Below are positions 58,437-64,000 of a stretch of 64,000 bases of DNA, piece by piece. A program made the position numbers and the translations under genes. The first letter of the stretch is position 1. The number at the start of each line of letters is the position of its first letter. Source of the stretch: CAVQNQ01 sp963714205 (GTDB lineage: Bacteria > Acidobacteriota > Terriglobia > Bryobacterales > Bryobacteraceae); the NCBI GenBank assembly GCA_963714205.1, contig CAVQNQ010000002.1, positions 2,155,935 to 2,219,934 of the forward strand, read 5' to 3'. Under the pieces are notes generated by a model. It saw nothing but the letters and a program-made list of their open reading frames with translations, was not told the origin of the DNA and did no database searches.

Positions 58437-58703
58437 ATGACGGCGAGAGACGATTTCGATCCCTTGGCGCCCCAGCGGGAAGCCGCCTTTTTTTACGGCC
58501 TTTTCCTGCGCGGTCACGATGTGGAAGCGCTCCGTCAGGATATCGACGTACCCCGGTCGATGCTCGATAAGTGGATGAAGGCGCACGACTTCGAGGCATC
58601 TTTCCGGGAAAACCTGCAACGCGTATACGCCTACCGCAAGCAGGTCCTGGCTATTTTTGACGGTCTGATTTCTAACGAGCAGTTGCAGCCTCGCCTCCAG
58701 TAA
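58437..58703 (+). CDS. Small protein of unknown function
   Basis: 88 residues, mostly helical and charged (DVEALRQDIDVPRSMLDKWM, then EASFRENLQRVYAYRKQVL). The spacing of helices around IDVPRSMLDKWMK resembles a helix-turn-helix of the transposase/terminase-small-subunit type, but this is weak. A -10-like TATACT lies about 25 bases upstream (near 58410). It stands alone between the PilZ and glgX genes. Confidence 0.6.
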   Translation: MTARDDFDPLAPQREAAFFYGLFLRGHDVEALRQDIDVPRSMLDKWMKAHDFEASFRENLQRVYAYRKQVLAIFDGLISNEQLQPRLQ

Positions 58704-58781
58704 CGTACTTTGTGAACTTTCTCGCCGACTCCCGAGATGTGTTCAGAACCGCAGGCTGGTGAACCAGTTGCATGACATGAT

Positions 58782-60950
58782 ATGTCCACTAGCCTAATGG
58801 CCAGAACTATATTGCCCGGAAAACCCTATCCTCAAGGCGCCACCTGGGACGGCACGGGCGTCAATTTTTCGCTCTACTCCGAACGAGCCGCCGGAGTGGA
58901 TCTGTGCCTGTTCGAGGAAGTGGACGGCTCCAATTCTGAAACCATTGCGCTTAGGGAGTGTACTGGACACGTCTGGCACGGTTACCTCCCCGGCATCAAA
59001 CTTGGCCAACTGTACGGTTATCGCGTGCACGGCCCCTACGATCCCGAGCACGGCGACCGTTGTAACCCGGCCAAGCTGTTGATCGATCCGTATGCCCGAG
59101 CCTTGGCCGGGCACCTGAATTGGGACGCACCGGTCTTCGGATACAAATTGGGCGATCCCACGGCGGACCTCTCCCGCGACGCCGGGGACGACGCTTGGGG
59201 CGTGCCCAAGGGCGTGGTCACCACTTCGCATTTCGATTGGGGGAACGACCGGCCGCCGCTCACGCCGCTGCACGACTCGATCCTCTATGAGCTGCACGTG
59301 AAAGGGTTCACCGCGCTCGATCCGGCGATTCCTCCGGAAATCCGCGGCACCTACGCGGGGTTGGCGCATCCGGTAGTCACCGATTACCTCAAGAAGCTCG
59401 GGATCACCGCGGTGGAATTGATGCCGGTGCACGAGTTCGTGGACGACAAAGTCCTGCTCGATCATCGCCTGCGCAACTACTGGGGATACAACTCGATCAA
59501 CTATTTCGCGCCGGATGCGCGCTACTCGGCGGCCGGAGATCGCGGCGAGCAGATCGGCGAATTCAAGGCCATGGTGAAGGCCATGCACCGCGCCGGCATC
59601 GAGGTGATTCTGGACGTGGTGTACAACCACACCGCGGAAGGCAATCAAATGGGGCCCACTCTGAGCTTCCGGGGCATCGACAACTCCACGTACTATCGCC
59701 TGGTGGCGGAACACCCGCGCTATTACATGGATTTTACGGGCACTGGGAACACCCTGAATGTGCGCCATCCCCAGGTCCTGAAGCTCATCATGGACAGCCT
59801 GCGCTATTGGGTCCAGGAGATGCACGTGGATGGCTTCCGCTTCGACCTGGCCTCCGCGCTGGCGCGCGAACTCCACGCGGTGGACCGCCTCTCGGCGTTC
59901 TTCGACATCATCAATCAGGACCCGGTGATCTCCCAGGTCAAGCTGATCGCCGAGCCGTGGGATGTGGGCGACGGCGGTTACCAGGTGGGTAAATTTCCGC
60001 CCTTGTGGGCCGAGTGGAACGGGCGCTACCGCGACGTGGTGCGGCGCTATTGGAAGGGCGACGACGGCCAGCTTGCGGAACTGGGCTACCGCCTCACCGG
60101 AAGCAGCGACCTCTACCAGCGCGATGGCCGCCATCCCAGCGCCAGCATCAACTTCGTCACGGCGCACGATGGTTTCACGCTCGCCGACCTGGTGAGCTAC
60201 GACCACAAACACAACGAAGCCAATGGCGAGGAGAACCGCGACGGTTCGAACGATAATTTTTCCTTTAACTACGGCGTGGAAGGCCCCACCGGCGACCCGG
60301 CCATCCAGGCCGTGCGGCTGCGGCAGATGCGCAATTTCCTGTTCACTCTGCTGCTCTCGCAAGGAGTTCCCATGATCTGCGGAGGCGACGAGATCGGCCG
60401 CACGCAGCATGGCAACAACAACGCCTACGCGCAGGACAACGAGACCGGCTGGTTCGACTGGAAACTGGATGCCGAACGGCAATCGCTTCTGAATTTCACG
60501 CGCCGCCTGGTGGAAGTGCGCCGCCAGCACCCCAACCTGCACCGCCGAAAATTTTTCCAGGACCGCAGCATCGACCCGGGGAGTTCGGAACGGCAGGTCA
60601 ACGGCCACCGCGAACTGGATATCGTCTGGCTGCGGCCGGACGGCAGCGAAATGACCCCCGAGGAATGGAACGCCGGCTCGGTGCGCTGCATCGGCCTGCA
60701 ACTCAACGGGCGCACGCTCGACGACGTGAACGGCGTGGGCGCGCCCATCCGCGACGACACCTTCATGATCCTGCTGAACCCCCACACGGAGCCGATCAAG
60801 TTCTGCATGCCGCGCATCCAGGGAACGGCCTGGGAGCTGGTGTTGGACTCCGCGAATCCCGCGCGGAGCGATCAGCCCGTGATCGCAGCGGGCAATTTCT
60901 ACGAGCTGATCCCGCGCAGCACGGCGCTCTTGCGGCAATTGGCGGATTAG
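58782..60950 (+). CDS. glgX: Glycogen debranching enzyme GlgX
   Basis: 722-residue GH13 isoamylase-type enzyme that removes limit-dextrin branches from glycogen. An N-terminal CBM48 (about 10-100) precedes the barrel: DVVYNHTAEG, DGFRFDLASALARE with the nucleophile aspartate, AEPWDVG with the acid/base, and FVTAHDGFTLADL. The start is weakly defined; ATG 58797 is an alternative. No other glycogen genes are adjacent. Confidence 0.96.
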   Translation: MSTSLMARTILPGKPYPQGATWDGTGVNFSLYSERAAGVDLCLFEEVDGSNSETIALRECTGHVWHGYLPGIKLGQLYGYRVHGPYDPEHGDRCNPAKLLIDPYARALAGHLNWDAPVFGYKLGDPTADLSRDAGDDAWGVPKGVVTTSHFDWGNDRPPLTPLHDSILYELHVKGFTALDPAIPPEIRGTYAGLAHPVVTDYLKKLGITAVELMPVHEFVDDKVLLDHRLRNYWGYNSINYFAPDARYSAAGDRGEQIGEFKAMVKAMHRAGIEVILDVVYNHTAEGNQMGPTLSFRGIDNSTYYRLVAEHPRYYMDFTGTGNTLNVRHPQVLKLIMDSLRYWVQEMHVDGFRFDLASALARELHAVDRLSAFFDIINQDPVISQVKLIAEPWDVGDGGYQVGKFPPLWAEWNGRYRDVVRRYWKGDDGQLAELGYRLTGSSDLYQRDGRHPSASINFVTAHDGFTLADLVSYDHKHNEANGEENRDGSNDNFSFNYGVEGPTGDPAIQAVRLRQMRNFLFTLLLSQGVPMICGGDEIGRTQHGNNNAYAQDNETGWFDWKLDAERQSLLNFTRRLVEVRRQHPNLHRRKFFQDRSIDPGSSERQVNGHRELDIVWLRPDGSEMTPEEWNAGSVRCIGLQLNGRTLDDVNGVGAPIRDDTFMILLNPHTEPIKFCMPRIQGTAWELVLDSANPARSDQPVIAAGNFYELIPRSTALLRQLAD

Positions 60951-61056
60951 GGTCGAAGCGATCAAGAGCCGCCTTCGTGCCCCGGCCCACGCACGCACGG
61001 CTTGCCCGCTGCGTACGCGGAAGCCGCCAAGCTGGGAGCCGCGCTACAATCGGCCC

Positions 61057-61593
61057 ATGCGAAAAGCCATTATCCTGGCGGTTCTCGTCTCTATGAGCGC
61101 CGCCGCGCAGGTTACGCGGCGCGAGACTGAAGCTTCCCAGACCTCCACTCCCAAACCGAACAGCCCCGATGTGCCGGCGGTCATCGCGGTGACCTCGCAG
61201 TTCGAGCGCGTGGTGATTCTGCGCTTCAAATACGACACCGAGCTGCTGGAGGGGTTGCAGGAGGCCGTGAAGCAGAACAAGATCAAGAACGGCGTGATCC
61301 TGGCGGCGGCCGGTTCCGTGCGCAACTACCAGTTGCACCAGGTGAGCAACCGCACGCTGCCCTCGCGGCTCTCGTTCGTGAAGGATCCCACCGGCCCGGC
61401 GGACCTGATCAGCATGAACGGCTACATCTTCGATGGGCATCTGCATCCGCATATGACCCTGGCGAATGCCGACAAGGCCTTCGGAGGCCACTTGGAACCC
61501 GGCACCACGGTTTTCACGTTCGCCATCGTGACCATAGGAGTGCTGCCCGACAACCTGGATATGAGTAAGTTCGACTCTACGAACTACCGGTAG
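61057..61593 (+). CDS. Exported PPC/DUF296-domain protein
   Basis: 178 residues with a signal peptide (MRKAIILAVLVSMSAAAQ) followed by a PPC domain: RFKYDTELLEGLQEAV, AAGSVRNYQL, then the metal/trimer motif GHLHPHMTLA. PPC domains are trimeric and are usually cytosolic or fused to AT-hook DNA-binding proteins. Here an export signal suggests a periplasmic role, which is unusual. It is monocistronic. Confidence 0.8.
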   Translation: MRKAIILAVLVSMSAAAQVTRRETEASQTSTPKPNSPDVPAVIAVTSQFERVVILRFKYDTELLEGLQEAVKQNKIKNGVILAAAGSVRNYQLHQVSNRTLPSRLSFVKDPTGPADLISMNGYIFDGHLHPHMTLANADKAFGGHLEPGTTVFTFAIVTIGVLPDNLDMSKFDSTNYR

Positions 61594-61735
61594 GCCGGTG
61601 GTGCCGTTTACCGACCAGATGTTAGCGACATCCGCTCCACAGACAGGCCAACGAGCAGCACAAGAGTTTTGACACAGGCAGACCTAAACTGAACGGGTTT
61701 TGGCGAGGTTTTGATGCAGTTGGGCTGAAGGAAGT

Positions 61736-61764
61736 TTGGAAAAGGCTGGGAAGTGGTTTAAAAT
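61736..61764 (+). promoter_or_regulatory. Promoter of the tRNA-Pro fragment
   Basis: TTGGAA (-35) and TAAAAT (-10) with an exact 17-base spacer, 19 bases upstream of the tRNA 5' end. It is the best sigma-70-like promoter in the window. Confidence 0.6.
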
Positions 61765-61782
61765 GAATATATCAGCGAATGT

Positions 61783-61825
61783 CGGGGCGTAGCGCAGCCT
61801 GGTAGCGCACCTGCCTTGGGCGCAG
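61783..61825 (+). tRNA. tRNA-Pro (TGG) 5' half, truncated
   Basis: The acceptor strand CGGGGCG, the D-arm (GCGC stem) and the anticodon arm with loop CTTGGGC (anticodon TGG) are all normal. Identity stops at position 43: the anticodon stem's last base is wrong and no variable loop, T-arm or 3' acceptor (expected to end CGCCCCG) follows. No matching 3' half is found in the next 2 kb. This is either a remnant left by insertion or deletion, or an assembly junction. Confidence 0.75.
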
Positions 61826-62231
61826 TAGCGGCCCGCTCCAAAGCTTCTTTTGGTTTACCTCCACTTTCAAGGTTTTCAACAACTTGGGGAATCTGCTTTT
61901 CGCTCAAAGGCAACCCAAGTAGGCCCAACGCGAGGGGTTTTGTCACGGTTTTGCCACGGTCCGCCACGAATTCTCCCGTGCAGGCTCCATGTCGAGACCC
62001 GCATGCTGCACCGCGTCACAAACGAGAGTAGGTTGCGGTTTGCGCCGCCCCGACAATCCTCATACGTCCGGTCTGCGCTTTTCTTCCACTTTCCCGTCTA
62101 GGTTTTGACCACTTCCTCGGCACTTTGCGAATGTGTAGGGCACAGAATCTCGGAATTTCCAGACCGAGGCCTGTTGAGATCCCACGACCCTTCAGTCGGC
62201 ACCCGGGCGAAGATTCGGAAAAGCCTCAGTC

Positions 62232-63020
62232 CTATGGTCGTACGGCGGACTTCCTGCGTTGTCCTGTCGCGTCGGGAAGGTCGACGAGCTTTTGTGCTTC
62301 GTTTACGCCATCCATTAGCGAGCCGCCGCCTTGTAAGTTCAACATCTTCGCGATGTCCGCGATGTCGGCGTACTGAACGGCGGCTTGCGATGCCCTGTTC
62401 TTTTCCTTCATTTGCGGCGTGCTATGGTGTGCCACGCTCCAGCCCTCGCTGAGGCCTCCATGGCTTGAGTTTGCTCCTCTGGATATTGGCACAATGCGGA
62501 GGTACTCGAACCCCTTGAGTCGTGCGACTCGCCGGTTCATCACGTGGTCAAGGACGAGGTCCGACAGGTCTGCATCGGGAAATCCGCGGCGGTATGCCTG
62601 CCGGTAGGCGCTGTAATCCACGTGTACCCATACCTGTGTACTTGCGTGCAGGATTGCTGCCCCGGGAACTCTCCATATTGCAAGGCGGTCGTCGAGTGTC
62701 CCGGGGGCGTGTACCCACACCAGCAGGGCCTTGCTCGAACCGTCGTGCGTCAACGGCCTAGCGATCTTGCCAATGTAAGTCTCGATCGCACTTGCGTCAC
62801 GTGCAGCGACCGGCACGTACAGGCAGGGCAAGAGCCCTGACTCGGTGGGGATACGGACGGCATACTGGTCAATCGCTCGACCAATTGGTTCGGACTTGCG
62901 GATGCCCACCGCTTTCAAGAAATCGCTTTGGCTTCTCGGAATTAGTACATATTTCAGCGGCCTGGAACTATGCACCCGCGAATCGGCACTGGCGCTAACA
63001 GCACAGCCAAATGCGATCAT
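62232..63020 (-). CDS. Protein of unknown function in the accessory segment
   Basis: About 262 residues from ATG 63020 (MIAFGCAVSASADSRVHSS, a possible weak export signal); a TTG at 63044 is an alternative. The sequence has no family I recognise. Notable segments are YVLIPRSQSDFLKAVGI, ALLVWVHAPGTLDDRLAIW, VWVHVDYSAYRQAYRRGFP and a C-terminal IADIAKMLNLQGGGSL. Base composition is clearly lower in GC than the rest of the window, suggesting acquired DNA. Length, smooth amino-acid composition and lack of an overlapping gene support it being real. Confidence 0.55.
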   Translation of the reverse strand: MIAFGCAVSASADSRVHSSRPLKYVLIPRSQSDFLKAVGIRKSEPIGRAIDQYAVRIPTESGLLPCLYVPVAARDASAIETYIGKIARPLTHDGSSKALLVWVHAPGTLDDRLAIWRVPGAAILHASTQVWVHVDYSAYRQAYRRGFPDADLSDLVLDHVMNRRVARLKGFEYLRIVPISRGANSSHGGLSEGWSVAHHSTPQMKEKNRASQAAVQYADIADIAKMLNLQGGGSLMDGVNEAQKLVDLPDATGQRRKSAVRP

Positions 63021-63497
63021 ACGTTCGTGCAACACACCCTGCAACTGCGGCGTTCAATTGAGGCATCCGGACGACAGCTTATGCGACCTGCCGGGATCTC
63101 GCGATAATGCGCTGCCTCTCTCCGTCTTCTGGGCATCCGCTCTGTCGATTTAAGATTACGCCAGGCTTGGATGCGGAGGGCAAATATTCTCGGAATTCAT
63201 GCTGATCTTCGGTTGGGTTGGATGGTCTGGCGCTAACACGTCGGGATAGAAACGCTTCGGCAAGCTCGTTCGCCCCGTTCACCGAGCTCAAGATCCCCCG
63301 GGGCCGACAGGATCCCAGTTGGGGGAATCATTCTCGGAATCTCTTCCAGTCCCGCGATCTGCGGTCATCGCTAGCGAATCTGCAAAGCGCTGCTGATCGG
63401 CCAAGGTCACCGAGGGGAAGGACTTCCCCGCCCCGGCGCTAAAGCGGTTACTTCTAACACATGTCCCTGGAATAGACCAAACCAGATCTGGTCCATA
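63021..63497. other. 477-base stretch without a convincing gene
   Basis: No frame with recognisable protein content on either strand. It ends in the palindrome upstream of the antitoxin gene. Confidence 0.5.
63481..63492 (+). promoter_or_regulatory. Palindromic operator-like site of the toxin-antitoxin operon
   Basis: Perfect palindrome ACCAGATCTGGT ending 5 bases before the antitoxin ATG. Antitoxins of this class usually bind such sites to repress their own operon. Confidence 0.5.
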
Positions 63498-63752
63498 ATG
63501 GCGGATATGCTGGTGCGCAACATTTCCGAGGCCAAAGCTGAACTGCCTGCGCTCATTGAAGCGGTGCAAGGTGGAAACGAGGTCATCATCGCCAAAGCGG
63601 GAAAGCCCGTAGCTCGGCTGATTCCGTTCCGCGGTCCCGTAGGGGCCCGGAGGCCGGGCTCGATGGCGGGTGAAATCTGGATCGCACCGGACTTTGACAC
63701 TTTGCCGGCCGACATGGCGGAGGTGTTCGGGATCGATGGGCCGGAAGATTGA
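63498..63752 (+). CDS. Phd/YefM-family antitoxin
   Basis: 84 residues. The N-terminal DNA-binding fold reads VRNISEAKAELPALIEAV, then NEVIIAKAGKPVARLIPF, the standard Phd/YefM signature. The disordered C-terminal half (GEIWIAPDFDTLPADM) neutralises the toxin. Its stop overlaps the toxin start by 4 bases, as usual in such modules. Confidence 0.92.
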   Translation: MADMLVRNISEAKAELPALIEAVQGGNEVIIAKAGKPVARLIPFRGPVGARRPGSMAGEIWIAPDFDTLPADMAEVFGIDGPED

Positions 63753-64000
63753 GAATTCTGCTCGACACGCGCCTCCTGCTCTGGTGGCTGGAGGACTCTC
63801 CTTCGCTGCCGGCCGAAGCTAAAGAGTTGATAGGCGACCCTGAGAACATCGTGTTTGTCAGTGCGGTCTCTTTGTGGGAGATCTGGCTGAAGCAAAGCCT
63901 AGGGAAGTTGCGGCTGCCCGTCGATTTCAACGAGAGACTGGCCGGCGAATCTTTCGAGAACCTGCCGCTGCTGGCGTCCCAAACCCGGCAGGTTTCGTTG
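63749..64000 (+). CDS. PIN-domain toxin (VapC type), cut by the window end
   Basis: The TTG start overlaps the antitoxin stop (TTGA). The first 84 residues show the PIN fold: RILLDTRLLLWWLEDSP with the first catalytic aspartate, and FVSAVSLWEIWLKQSLGK with the conserved SxWEI segment. It should cleave RNA, most VapC toxins acting on tRNA or rRNA. The last catalytic acids lie beyond the edge. Confidence 0.9.
   Translation, partial: MRILLDTRLLLWWLEDSPSLPAEAKELIGDPENIVFVSAVSLWEIWLKQSLGKLRLPVDFNERLAGESFENLPLLASQTRQVSL

Larger units (their letters stand above)
61594..62231. other. 638-base stretch without a convincing gene
   Basis: It contains a tRNA-type promoter, the 5' half of a tRNA-Pro gene (61783-61825) and AT-richer DNA after it. 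Short open frames on both strands have no recognisable domain. GC drops after 61826, marking the start of an accessory segment. Confidence 0.6.

Noticed and set aside
58794..60998. 734-codon open frame on the minus strand
   Set aside because: Antisense to glgX, whose catalytic motifs are unambiguous.
61815..61900. Group I intron interrupting the tRNA-Pro gene
   Set aside because: The break is at position 43, not inside the anticodon loop, and no 3' exon is found downstream.
61758..61967. 69-codon minus-strand frame reading through the tRNA fragment
   Set aside because: It is antisense to the tRNA half and shows no family; it is not a credible integrase end.

Overview
The window looks like chromosome of an acidobacterium of the Solibacter/Bryobacter lineage. 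This is inferred from protein families: two members of the TIGR03435 paralogous family (first described from Candidatus Solibacter), a VWFA-related acidobacterial (TIGR03436-type) protein, two very large TonB-dependent receptors with an N-terminal carboxypeptidase-regulatory domain, and many secreted glycoside hydrolases. GC content is high throughout except for the last 2.2 kb.

Layout. 1-7.2 kb (minus strand): a molybdenum hydroxylase pair of the isoquinoline 1-oxidoreductase type, a TonB receptor and a secreted protein. 7.3-14.2 kb: two thioredoxin-fold proteins, a divergent pair of GH35-like beta-galactosidases and a GH28-like protein. 14.4-23 kb: housekeeping and stress genes (two small exported proteins, the ybdD-cstA carbon-starvation pair, bshB1, a rhomboid protease, a PfkB kinase diverging from a sugar-phosphate SIS protein, a SYLF protein, an aldo/keto reductase). 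23-25 kb: an exported cupin-like protein and a secreted esterase. 25.2-39.7 kb (minus strand): a tightly packed run of carboxylesterase, two TIGR03435 proteins, TonB receptor, VWA protein, GH51, GH97 and a DHA2 exporter, which reads as a polysaccharide-use operon without a SusD partner. 39.8-46.7 kb (plus strand): a PaoABC-like periplasmic aldehyde/xanthine oxidoreductase, a Tat-exported aldo/keto reductase with two iron-sulfur motifs, a two-part unknown protein and a propeller protein. 46.7-51.8 kb: GH29 fucosidase, M13 peptidase, enolase-superfamily protein. 51.9-61.6 kb: an orphan Cas6-like protein facing a candidate hairpin RNA, cold-shock protein, IF-1, an AAA+ ATPase fused to a receiver domain, aconitase, PilZ, GlgX and an exported PPC-domain protein. 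61.6-64 kb: lower-GC accessory DNA with the 5' half of a tRNA-Pro gene, one unknown gene and a Phd/VapC-type toxin-antitoxin pair cut by the window end.

How the genes fit together. Most of the window serves capture and breakdown of plant or microbial polysaccharide (GH28, GH29, two GH35, GH51, GH97, esterases, TonB receptors) and oxidation of the resulting aldehydes or aromatics. A 34-bp promoter-plus-leader element recurs upstream of three of these transcription units and may mark a regulon.

Caveat. Five genes carry single-base frame breaks while protein similarity continues across each break. Several lie in short homopolymers, so assembly indels are at least as likely as real pseudogenes. 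These are annotated over their full repaired span.
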